Source: Micrococcales bacterium
GTDB taxonomy: Bacteria > Actinomycetota > Actinomycetes > Actinomycetales > Dermatophilaceae
Length of the DNA stretch: 13,815 nt
Assembly: GCA_030452775.1 (NCBI GenBank)
Contig: JAKDLQ010000035.1
Span: 1-13,815, forward strand
Reading direction: 5' to 3'
The first letter of the stretch is position 1. Each line of letters opens with the position of its first letter. The notes under the pieces are model-generated. The model searched no databases, had not been told where the DNA came from, and worked only from the letters and a program-made list of their open reading frames with translations. This document shows, in pieces, positions 6,948-13,644 of this stretch. The position numbers and the translations under genes are program-made.

Positions 6948-7805
6948 ATGGCAAGCCAAGACATCAAGGGCACCAAGCCTTACACCCTGCTCGCGATCCC
7001 CATCATCATCTGGACTCTCGTCCCGCTGCTGTGGACGCTCGCCCTGTCGGGTAAGAGCCCGGCCGCCCTCGCCAGTGCCAATGAGAACACCCTCGGCAAC
7101 TTCTGGCCCAAGGACTGGACATGGGACAACTACGCGCTGATCTTCACCGGCGGCGCCTCGGACCTGTTCCTGCCGGCGCTGCGCAACTCGGTGGTCGTCT
7201 GCCTCTCCGCCACGGTGATCGGCGTCATCCTCGCGATGTTCTGCGCCTATGCCATCGCGCGGCTCAACTTCCCGGGCAAACGCGTCATCCTCACGACCGC
7301 GCTGACGGTCTCCTTCTTCCCCGTCATCGCGATGGTCACGCCGTTGTTCGACTTGTGGACCAAGATCGGCCTCTTCGACACGATCCCCGGCCTGATCATC
7401 CCTTACCTCGCCCTCACCCTGCCCCTGTCGATCTGGGTGCTGTCGGCGTTCTTCCAGGCCATTCCCTGGGAGATGGAACAGGCGGCGCAGGTCGACGGCG
7501 CAACGACGTGGCAGGCTTTCCGCAAGGTCATCGTGCCACTCGCTGCGCCCGGGGTCTTCACCACGGCGATCATCTCGTTCTTCATCGCGTGGAACGACTT
7601 CGTCTTTGCCATCTCGCTCACGTCCGACAAGGCCAGGACCGTCCCGGCCGCGCTGGCCTTCTTCACCGGCGCCTCGCAGTTCGAACAACCCACGGGAGGG
7701 ATCATGGCGGCCGCGGTCGTCGTCACGATCCCGGTCGTCATCCTCGTCCTGATCTTCCAACGCCGGATCGTCGCCGGCCTGACCTCGGGTGCGGTCAAGG
7801 GCTGA
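6948..7805 (+). CDS. sugB: ABC sugar transporter permease, SugB/MalG type
   Basis: The second membrane subunit of the importer, 285 residues, the normal length for MalG-type permeases. About six membrane segments are visible, including IPIIIWTLVPLLWTLAL (17-33) and VVVTIPVVILVLIF near the C terminus. The EAA loop is EMEQAAQVDGATTWQAFRKV (175-194). The ATG at 6948 is 3 nt after the sugA stop and has GGGAGGAA (6933-6940) 7 nt upstream, inside the end of sugA. With SugA it forms the translocation pore and should be driven by the ATPase that follows. Confidence 0.88.
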   Translation: MASQDIKGTKPYTLLAIPIIIWTLVPLLWTLALSGKSPAALASANENTLGNFWPKDWTWDNYALIFTGGASDLFLPALRNSVVVCLSATVIGVILAMFCAYAIARLNFPGKRVILTTALTVSFFPVIAMVTPLFDLWTKIGLFDTIPGLIIPYLALTLPLSIWVLSAFFQAIPWEMEQAAQVDGATTWQAFRKVIVPLAAPGVFTTAIISFFIAWNDFVFAISLTSDKARTVPAALAFFTGASQFEQPTGGIMAAAVVVTIPVVILVLIFQRRIVAGLTSGAVKG

Positions 7806-7845
7806 GGCCCGAGATCGCCCGACTCTCGAAGGAGTTCGAACTCAC

Positions 7846-9099
7846 ATGGCTGAGATCACCCTCAAGAACCTCGTCAAGAAGTATGGTGACGGCTTCCCGG
7901 CGGTCAACGACATCTCGCTCGACATCGCGGACGGGGAGTTCATGATCCTCGTCGGGCCCTCCGGCTGCGGCAAGTCGACCCTGCTGCGCATGATCGTCGG
8001 CCTCGAGGACATCACCTCGGGCGATATGCTCATCGACGGCAAGCGGGTCAACGAGCTCGCCCCCAGGGACCGCAACCTGTCGATGGTGTTCCAGAACTAT
8101 GCGCTCTATCCCCATCTCAGCGTCTTCGAGAATATTGCGTTCCCGCTGCGCCTCGCCAAGGGTCACCACTCCGAGGAGGAGATCACCTCCAAGGTCAATG
8201 CCGCGTCGGACATGCTTGAGCTCAACGAACACCTCGAGCGCAAGCCGGCCAACCTCTCCGGTGGTCAGCGTCAGCGGGTTGCGATGGGGCGTGCCATCGT
8301 CCGTGACGCGGACGCGTTCCTCTTCGACGAGCCGCTGTCCAACCTCGACGCCAAGCTCCGCGGCCAGATGCGCACCGAGATCTCCCGGATGCAGCGACGC
8401 CTCGGCACGACAACCGTCTACGTCACCCATGACCAGACCGAGGCGATGACTCTCGGCGATCGGGTGGCGGTGCTCAAGAAGGGTCTCCTCCAACAGTGCG
8501 CCTCGCCCCGTGAGCTCTACGACCAGCCCGTCAACCTCTTCGTCGCGGGCTTCATCGGCAGCCCGCCGATGAACTTCCTCCCGGCGCAGGTGGACGGAGC
8601 CACGTTGCGACTTCCCTTCTGCGACGTGGAGATCGGGGCCGACCTCGCCGCCAAGGTCGAGGGCAAGGACATCGTCATCGTCGGGATCCGACCCGAGCAC
8701 ATCAAGGACGCCTCGCTGGACGACGGGGTGCAGGGTGCTGCCTTCACCGCTCCGGTCGACGTGACAGAGTGGCTCGGCAACGAGCAGTACGCCTACATTC
8801 CCTTTGACGCCGACCCCGCGGTCCGGGCCAAGCTCGACGAGCTCGACCGAGACCTCGACGGTGAGGGCATGCGCACCCAGATCGTCGTCAACCTCGATGC
8901 CAGGTCCCGGATCAGGGAGGGCGACGATGAGAGCTTCGTCTTCGACCCCGCTCTCATGCATGTCTTCGACCCGGAGAGCGGAGACTGCCTGACCCGCGAC
9001 GAGGCCAAGGCGAAGGCCATTGCCGAGGAGTCGGAGGCCGACCGCAGGCGGGGGCTCGAGCGGGCCAAGGCCAGGGAGAGCAAGAACGCGACGACCTGA
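7846..9099 (+). CDS. sugC: Sugar ABC transporter ATPase, SugC/MsmK/UgpC type
   Basis: The ATP-hydrolysing subunit on the cytoplasmic face, 417 residues. Motifs run in order: Walker A GPSGCGKST (37-45), Q-loop Gln83 in VFQNYALYPH, signature LSGGQ (137-141), Walker B AFLFDEP (157-163) with catalytic Glu162, D-loop SNLDAK, and H-loop His195. FVAGFIGSPPMNF (232-244) opens the C-terminal regulatory TOBE region typical of MalK-like importers. The last 35 residues are a highly charged Lys/Arg/Glu tail, which makes the protein longer than the 390-residue mycobacterial SugC. The ATG at 7846 has GAAGGAG (7828-7834) 11 nt upstream and starts 40 nt after sugB. The product should complete the four-gene importer. 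Confidence 0.9.
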   Translation: MAEITLKNLVKKYGDGFPAVNDISLDIADGEFMILVGPSGCGKSTLLRMIVGLEDITSGDMLIDGKRVNELAPRDRNLSMVFQNYALYPHLSVFENIAFPLRLAKGHHSEEEITSKVNAASDMLELNEHLERKPANLSGGQRQRVAMGRAIVRDADAFLFDEPLSNLDAKLRGQMRTEISRMQRRLGTTTVYVTHDQTEAMTLGDRVAVLKKGLLQQCASPRELYDQPVNLFVAGFIGSPPMNFLPAQVDGATLRLPFCDVEIGADLAAKVEGKDIVIVGIRPEHIKDASLDDGVQGAAFTAPVDVTEWLGNEQYAYIPFDADPAVRAKLDELDRDLDGEGMRTQIVVNLDARSRIREGDDESFVFDPALMHVFDPESGDCLTRDEAKAKAIAEESEADRRRGLERAKARESKNATT

Positions 9100-9179
9100 C
9101 GCCGCTCACGCCCCTGCACTCGAGCATCTCAGGGCCGTGGAGCCCACCGTGGGTGTGCGTGAATTGCTGGTCGGCGCGG
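9100..9179. other. Convergent gap between sugC and the sugar kinase
   Basis: This 80-nt gap separates two converging genes and should hold termination signals for both. Only weak structure is visible: GGGC (9132-9135) with GCCC (9142-9145), and the overlapping palindrome CCCACCGTGGG around 9143-9153, whose centre is too tight for a good hairpin. No T-tract is present. I do not call a terminator here. Confidence 0.35.
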
Positions 9180-10139
9180 CTATCGTGGGGTGCTGTTTCC
9201 GCAATTTGCGTGCCAGTGGGCCGCCTCGAGGTCGACGCGGTGAGGTGCGTGTGCTCCTGGCCGGGCGACCGTCAGGGCGCCGGTCGCCAGGGCCCGCAGC
9301 ACTGCAGGGGTGACGTCATCGAGCGAAGCGGCGGCGAGCCGATGGCGAGCCTGCGCCCCGCCGAGCAGTCCGGCATCGAGCAGGCCCGACAGCAGCCCGG
9401 CCATGAACGAGTCACCCGCTCCCACCGTGTCGATGACCGTGACAGATCGCGCCGGAAGTGTCGCCTCGTCGCCTGAGCGCGACATGTGCACCAGGGCGCC
9501 GTCGCCGCCGCGCGTGACGACGACCAGGGCCGGGCCCCGGGCAGCCCAGGTCCGCATCACCTGATCGAGCGGCTCTCCCGGGCAGAGCCACGCGATGTCC
9601 TCGTCGCTGGCCTTGACGACGTCGGACAGCGCGATCGACTCCTCGATCGCCGCGCGTGTCGCCGACGCGGATCCCATCAGGGTCGGCCGCGCGTTGGGGT
9701 CGTAGGAGACGGTGGCGCGCTCGCGGGCCTGCCGCAGGGTCTCGCGCACCATGTCGGCACCGGGCAGCAGGACGGATGCGATGCTGCCCGTGTGGACGTG
9801 CCCGTAGTCCTCCAGCCCCGTCACCGGTCCGATCCGCCAGTCGAGGTCGAAGCCGTACGTCGCCGTCCCGGACGGATCGAGGCGGGCATGCGCGACCGAG
9901 GTGCGGGTTGCTCCGCGGGAACCTGCCGTGAGCGCGATGCCCCGTGAGCGGCATACGGCCTCGATGCGCTCCCCGTGCTCGTCCGCGCCGATCCACGTCG
10001 CGAGGTCGACCTCGTGATCGAGGGCGGCGAGGCCGAAGGCGACGTTGGCCGGACTGCCCCCCACGTGCTCGGAACGGGTGCCGTTCGCGCGCGTGACGGC
10101 GTCGATGAGGGACTCTCCGACGACGAGAGTGCGCGCCAT
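9180..10139 (-). CDS. PfkB-family carbohydrate kinase, fructokinase-like
   Basis: This 319-residue ribokinase/PfkB-fold enzyme is predicted to phosphorylate a sugar hydroxyl with ATP in the cytoplasm. It opens MARTLVVGESLID and has the glycine-rich substrate motif GGSPANVAFGLA (27-38). The C-terminal signature DTVGAGDSFMAGLL (237-250) has Asp243 as the catalytic base and the anion hole GAGD. The overall pattern resembles fructokinases, but PfkB substrates are not predictable from motifs. The ATG at 10139 has GAGGA (10149-10153) 9 nt upstream, placed inside the last codons of glpX. The glpX stop is only 5 nt upstream, so the two are probably one transcript. It converges on the sugar importer, suggesting but not proving a link to imported sugar. 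Confidence 0.9.
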   Translation of the reverse strand: MARTLVVGESLIDAVTRANGTRSEHVGGSPANVAFGLAALDHEVDLATWIGADEHGERIEAVCRSRGIALTAGSRGATRTSVAHARLDPSGTATYGFDLDWRIGPVTGLEDYGHVHTGSIASVLLPGADMVRETLRQARERATVSYDPNARPTLMGSASATRAAIEESIALSDVVKASDEDIAWLCPGEPLDQVMRTWAARGPALVVVTRGGDGALVHMSRSGDEATLPARSVTVIDTVGAGDSFMAGLLSGLLDAGLLGGAQARHRLAAASLDDVTPAVLRALATGALTVARPGAHAPHRVDLEAAHWHANCGNSTPR

Positions 10140-10144
10140 GCGAC

Positions 10145-11137
10145 TCAGTCCTCGATCATGTCCGTGCTGCCGAACCAGCCCGGCCTGCTGAAGTTGTGCT
10201 CGCTCTCGATGCTGCGGATCGTGCCGCTGCGTGAGCGCATGACGAGCGAATGCGTGCGGGCCGAGTTGCCGCCATAGCGGACGCCGCGCAGGAGCTCACC
10301 GTCGGTGATTCCCGTGGCGACGAAGAAGCAGTCACCTTTGACGAGGTCGTCGGTCGTGAGGACCCGGTCGAGATCGTGGCCGGCGTCGATGGCCTTCTGT
10401 CGCTCATCGTCGTCCGTGGGCCACAGCTTGCCTTGGATGACACCATCGAGACACCTCATCGCGCAGGCCGCGATGATCCCCTCCGGGGTACCGCCGATGC
10501 CGAGGAGCAGGTCGACGCCGGTGCTGGGCCGGGCGGCCATCACGGCGCCAGCCACGTCGCCGTCCATGATGTAGCGGATGCGGGCGCCGGAGGCGCGGAC
10601 CTCGTCGGCGAGTTGCTGGTGTCGCGGACGGTCGAGGATGACGACGGTGACGTCCGCCGGCTTCTCGTGCTTGGCCTTGGCGACCCGCTTGATGTTCTCG
10701 GCGACGGGCAGGCGGATATCGACGACGTCTGCCGCCTCCGGGCCGGTCGCGAGCTTGTCCATGTAGTAGACGGCCGACGGGTCATACATCGCGCCGCGGT
10801 TGGCCACCGACATGACGGACACGGCGTTGGGCATGCCCTTGGCGGTCATCGTGGTGCCGTCGATGGGGTCGACCGCCACGTCGTACTCCTCGCCGGTGCC
10901 GTCACCGACGTGCTCGCCGTTGTAGAGCATCGGGGCGTTGTCCTTCTCGCCCTCGCCGATGACGACGATGCCGTTCATGCTCACCGTCGAGATCATCGCG
11001 CGCATCGCCTCGACGGCGGCCCCGTCGGCCTTGTTCTTCTCCCCGCGCCCGACCCAGCGGCCACCGGCCATCGCTGCGGCCTCCGTGACTCGCACGAGCT
11101 CGAGCGCGAGGTTGCGATCCGGTGTGCTGGCTTTCAT
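10145..11137 (-). CDS. glpX: Class II fructose-1,6-bisphosphatase GlpX
   Basis: GlpX dephosphorylates fructose-1,6-bisphosphate to fructose-6-phosphate, the gluconeogenic step that is the main FBPase in actinobacteria such as Mycobacterium. From the ATG at 11137 the protein has 330 residues. Metal and substrate residues are visible: Asp38, GEGEKD (61-66, Glu62), DPIDGTT (90-96, Asp90 and Asp93), MDGDVAGAVMA (191-201), and GGTPEG (215-220, Glu219). GGAGG (11147-11151) lies 9 nt before this ATG, which rules out the in-frame TTG at 11146 as the better start. The neighbour on the other side is DUF4245, the same pairing as Rv1099c-Rv1100 in M. tuberculosis. The sugar kinase follows in the same transcript. 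Confidence 0.96.
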   Translation of the reverse strand: MKASTPDRNLALELVRVTEAAAMAGGRWVGRGEKNKADGAAVEAMRAMISTVSMNGIVVIGEGEKDNAPMLYNGEHVGDGTGEEYDVAVDPIDGTTMTAKGMPNAVSVMSVANRGAMYDPSAVYYMDKLATGPEAADVVDIRLPVAENIKRVAKAKHEKPADVTVVILDRPRHQQLADEVRASGARIRYIMDGDVAGAVMAARPSTGVDLLLGIGGTPEGIIAACAMRCLDGVIQGKLWPTDDDERQKAIDAGHDLDRVLTTDDLVKGDCFFVATGITDGELLRGVRYGGNSARTHSLVMRSRSGTIRSIESEHNFSRPGWFGSTDMIED

Positions 11138-11201
11138 CGGTGACAACCTCCGTCGACGCTACTGGTGTGCCCCTGACTCTATCGGTGCGCTGCGCCTGGG
11201 T

Positions 11202-11230
11202 TTGGACCACCTCACGCAGTCAGGGACGAT
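11202..11230 (+). promoter_or_regulatory. Candidate leaderless promoter of the DUF4245 gene
   Basis: TTGGAC (11202-11207) and GACGAT (11225-11230) are separated by 17 nt, and the ATG begins 6 nt after the -10 element, consistent with a transcript starting at the start codon. No Shine-Dalgarno sequence is visible to compete with this. For the divergent glpX, TAGAGT on the minus strand near 11174-11179 is a possible -10 without a clear -35. Confidence 0.35.
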
Positions 11231-11236
11231 GGGGCA

Positions 11237-11797
11237 ATGACCTCGCAGCCTTCTCGCCGCAGCGCCTATTCACTGGGCTCGCTGCCCAACATGCTGCGCT
11301 CACTCCTCGTCGTCGCCTTCCTCGTCGCCGCTCTCTTCGCGATCGTCCCGCGGATGAGCTCGGTGGACCGACCCGCGGTCGACGCCGCTGCCAAGGCGGG
11401 AGCAGTGGCAGCACAGACCGGGTGGCCGGTCGAGCTGCCGTCGAGGCTCGGGGAGGACTGGGTGCCCACGGTGGCGACCTACGGGCCGGGCTCGGCCGAG
11501 GTCGTGACCTTCACGACGGTCTGGAAAGCCCCCGGCGGGGACGTCTCCCTCAAGCAGGCGAGGGCGGTGTCGCAGGAGTGGGTCGCGCGGACGGTGGGCG
11601 ACGGGACGTCCACGGGGAAGGTGACCATCGGCTCACGGGCGTGGGAGCGCTACGCTGCGGATGCCCGCGGCCAGATCACCTACCTGCTGCGCGGTACGGG
11701 CGCAGACGATCTCACGATCGCGGTGACCGGCGACATCGCCGACGCCGAACTGGAAGGCTTCGTCCGCTCTCTGCGGGTCGTCGCGCCGACCTCGTGA
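11237..11797 (+). CDS. DUF4245 family membrane-anchored protein
   Basis: The function is unknown. The 186-residue protein has a short cytoplasmic N terminus, one membrane helix around MLRSLLVVAFLVAALFAIVP (19-38), and an extracytoplasmic domain of about 145 residues with TGWPVELPSRLGEDWVPT (61-78), TTVWKAPGGDVSLKQA and a closing AVTGDIADAELEGFVRSL. These fit the DUF4245 family, which lies beside glpX in many actinobacteria, including Rv1100 next to Rv1099c. It has no lipobox or catalytic motif that I can see. The family call rests on sequence pattern and context together. The gene is divergent from glpX with a 99-nt gap. Confidence 0.85.
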   Translation: MTSQPSRRSAYSLGSLPNMLRSLLVVAFLVAALFAIVPRMSSVDRPAVDAAAKAGAVAAQTGWPVELPSRLGEDWVPTVATYGPGSAEVVTFTTVWKAPGGDVSLKQARAVSQEWVARTVGDGTSTGKVTIGSRAWERYAADARGQITYLLRGTGADDLTIAVTGDIADAELEGFVRSLRVVAPTS

Positions 11798-11812
11798 GCA
11801 CCAGCGCCTGCC

Positions 11813-11847
11813 GTATGCCGTATGCCGTATGCCGTATGCCGTATGCC
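11813..11847. repeat. Heptamer tandem repeat, GTATGCC x5
   Basis: Five perfect tandem copies of GTATGCC begin 15 nt after the DUF4245 stop, with a partial GCC before them. The final unit runs on to give GTATGCCGC, the reverse complement of the motif GCGGCATAC found elsewhere in the window. This is a likely variable-number locus. Confidence 0.95.
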
Positions 11848-11926
11848 GCCAGGCTCCCGGCCCTGAGCCGCCGGGCTTCCGGCCGCTGGGCGTCTGAGCC
11901 GCCAGGCTTCCGGCCGTCGGCCCTCT
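11845..11926. repeat. 31-bp imperfect direct repeats
   Basis: Two adjacent 31-bp units (11865-11895 and 11896-11926) share the opening GAGCCGCC, then GGCTTCCGGCCG, and diverge in the last third. A partial 20-bp copy (11845-11864) precedes them and overlaps the last heptamer. No open frame with coding character crosses the block. Confidence 0.75.
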
Positions 11927-11930
11927 GCGC

Positions 11931-11983
11931 CGATTGCGTGGAAGTCTGTCCACGTCGGCGTGTGGGTGAACTTCCACGATTCG
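11931..11983. terminator. Long inverted repeat between DUF4245 and xseB
   Basis: CGTGGAAGT (11937-11945) pairs perfectly with ACTTCCACG (11970-11978), enclosing 24 nt that can fold as CACG (11951-11954) with CGTG (11959-11962) around a TCGG loop. CGA (11931-11933) with TCG (11981-11983) can extend the stem past a small internal loop. It lies in the convergent gap, so a bidirectional terminator is the simplest reading. It lacks a T-tract, and it may instead be a dispersed palindromic element. Confidence 0.5.
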
Positions 11984-12017
11984 TGCTCGAGCAGGCGGGC
12001 TCAGGCGCCCCCGGCCC

Positions 12018-12293
12018 TCAGACGTCGTCGGGCTCGTCGAAGACCTTGGCGTCGGCGTGCAGGGGTCGGCCGGTCGTCGGCGCGGCAGCGGTGCCCTCGA
12101 TCTCGGACTGGGCCCCGTCCAGCCAACGGGCGCAGTGCGCGGCGAGTGCCTCACCACGCCGCCAGAGCCGCATCGAGTCCTCGAGCGGCGCCTGACCGGC
12201 TTCCAGCGCGGCGACGATCGCGACCAGCTCGTCACGGGCGGTCTCATAGCCCAGGTCGGCGATGTCCGGGAACGGGGGGGACGCGTCTGACAT
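12018..12293 (-). CDS. xseB: Exodeoxyribonuclease VII small subunit
   Basis: XseB binds the large subunit to form exonuclease VII, which degrades single-stranded DNA into oligonucleotides. The 91-residue product carries the short helical core GYETARDELVAIVAALEAGQ (15-34) followed by APLEDSMRLWRRGEALAAHC (35-54), the standard XseB pattern. A Pro/Asp-rich tail of about 25 residues follows. The ATG at 12293 is preferred, with GGAG 3 nt upstream and a 10-nt gap after the xseA stop. The GTG at 12344 would lie inside xseA. Confidence 0.92.
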   Translation of the reverse strand: MSDASPPFPDIADLGYETARDELVAIVAALEAGQAPLEDSMRLWRRGEALAAHCARWLDGAQSEIEGTAAAPTTGRPLHADAKVFDEPDDV

Positions 12294-12303
12294 ACGCTCC
12301 AGC

Positions 12304-13542
12304 CTAGGACGCGGCGGTGACGGTGCGGACGCCGAAGTCACCACGGGCCACGCGGACGCGGAGCAACTCCTGCGGCTCGAGATCGATCTGGTCCATCACA
12401 ACCCGCCCATCGGCGTGCTGCACGACGGCGTAGCCCCGCTCGAGCGTCGACTGTGGTGACAGGGCTGTCACTTGCCGCAGCAGGTGGGCGATGGTGTCGG
12501 CGGCCCGGTGCAGGCGGGCCTCGACCCGGGCGGTCGCGCGATCCCGCAGGTGTTCGAGCTCGACCCGGCGGACCCGGATCGCGGCGAGAGGATCGGTCAT
12601 GACCGGACGGCTCGTCAGCCCACGCAGACCGGCCCTTTCGGCCTCGATCCGGCGGATGAGTGCCCGCTCGAGGTGGCCGCGGGCCGAGGCGATAGCCGCG
12701 GTCTCGGCCGCTGCATCGGGGACGACCCGCTTGCCGGCGTCGGTGGGTGTCGAGGCCCGCCAGTCGGCGACGAGGTCGAGCAACGGCTGGTCGATGTCGT
12801 GCCCGATCGCGCTGATGACCGGGGTTGCCGTCTCGGCCACCGCCCGCACCATCGCCTCGTTGGAGAAGGGGAGCAGCTCCTCGACTGCCCCGCCGCCGCG
12901 GGCGATGACGATGACGTCGACGCCGCGATCCGCGTCCAGATCGCGCAGCGCGGCCACCACCTCGGTGACCGCATTCGCGCCCTGCACCGCGACCTCCCTG
13001 ATCTCGAAGCGGACTGCCGGCCAGCGACGCCGGGCATTCTCGACGACGTCCTTCTCCGCGGCGGAGCCACGACCGGTGATCAGCCCGACCCTGGCGGGCA
13101 GGAAGGGGATCGGCCGCTTCCGGTCGTGATCGAAGAGCCCCTCGGCCATGAGGGTCCGCTTGAGGATCTCGACACGGGCCAGCAGGTCGCCGATACCGAC
13201 CGGACGGATCTGGCGGGCCTCGAGCTGGAGGGTGCCGCGCTTGGTCCAGAAGGTCGGCTTGGCCTGGACGACGACCCGGGCTCCCTGGGCGAGCGGGGTC
13301 GGCATCGCGTTGATGGCGTTGATCGGGAGCGAGACCGACAGCGACATGTCGACGTCCGGGTCGCGCAACGTGAGGAAGGCAGTGGACCCGCGGGGATTGA
13401 ACTGCACCACCTGGCCCTCGACCCAGAGCTGGCTCATCCTGTCGACGTAGTCGGAGATCTTCAGGCTGAGCACCCGCACCGGCCACGGCTGCTCGGCGCT
13501 CGTCTCGGCCGCCTTGTCCGGCAGCGGGCTCGTCAGGCTCAC
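12304..13542 (-). CDS. xseA: Exodeoxyribonuclease VII large subunit
   Basis: The catalytic subunit of exonuclease VII, 412 residues from the GTG at 13542. Residues 20-115 form the N-terminal OB-fold that binds DNA (WVEGQVVQFNPRGSTAFLTL). The catalytic domain follows with GLITGRGSAAEKDV (153-166), IVIARGGGAVEELLPFSNE (211-229), SAIGHDIDQPLLDLVADWRA (244-263) and STPTDAG. A helical region leads to the C-terminal LERGYAVV motif. The GTG at 13542 gives MSLTSPLPDK and a normal length. The frame stays open upstream to 13653, but that stretch is Arg/Pro-rich and overlaps ispH. A -10-like TATCGT (13550-13555) 7 nt before the start suggests a leaderless transcript. xseB follows after 10 nt. Confidence 0.93.
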   Translation of the reverse strand: MSLTSPLPDKAAETSAEQPWPVRVLSLKISDYVDRMSQLWVEGQVVQFNPRGSTAFLTLRDPDVDMSLSVSLPINAINAMPTPLAQGARVVVQAKPTFWTKRGTLQLEARQIRPVGIGDLLARVEILKRTLMAEGLFDHDRKRPIPFLPARVGLITGRGSAAEKDVVENARRRWPAVRFEIREVAVQGANAVTEVVAALRDLDADRGVDVIVIARGGGAVEELLPFSNEAMVRAVAETATPVISAIGHDIDQPLLDLVADWRASTPTDAGKRVVPDAAAETAAIASARGHLERALIRRIEAERAGLRGLTSRPVMTDPLAAIRVRRVELEHLRDRATARVEARLHRAADTIAHLLRQVTALSPQSTLERGYAVVQHADGRVVMDQIDLEPQELLRVRVARGDFGVRTVTAAS

Positions 13543-13644
13543 GATGCCCACGATAGGGGCAGGTGAGGACGGCGGGTCGTGAGCGGCATACGGCCAGGGT
13601 GTACGCCTGCGGCGACGGCAAGGGCGACACGTACCATGGGACCC
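13543..13644. promoter_or_regulatory. Divergent promoter region, xseA/ispH
   Basis: This 102-nt region separates divergent genes. On the plus strand TACCAT (13632-13637) sits 7 nt before the ispH ATG, and on the minus strand TATCGT (13550-13555) sits 7 nt before the xseA GTG. Both fit -10 elements of leaderless transcripts, although no good -35 is found for either. It also holds one copy of GCGGCATAC (13583-13591), inside an 18-bp sequence repeated exactly at 9943-9960. Confidence 0.4.

Noticed and set aside
5868..7760. A 630-codon minus-strand open frame opposite sugA and sugB
   Set aside because: It spans two real genes with clear membrane and EAA-loop features, and its own product is low-complexity Arg/Asp/Glu, typical of a shadow frame.
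9200..9210. Palindrome CGCAATTTGCG
   Set aside because: It lies inside the coding end of the sugar kinase with no regulatory context, and is short enough to be chance.
11813..11926. Possible CRISPR-like array
   Set aside because: The units are directly tandem with no unique spacers and there are no cas genes, so it is a simple tandem repeat.
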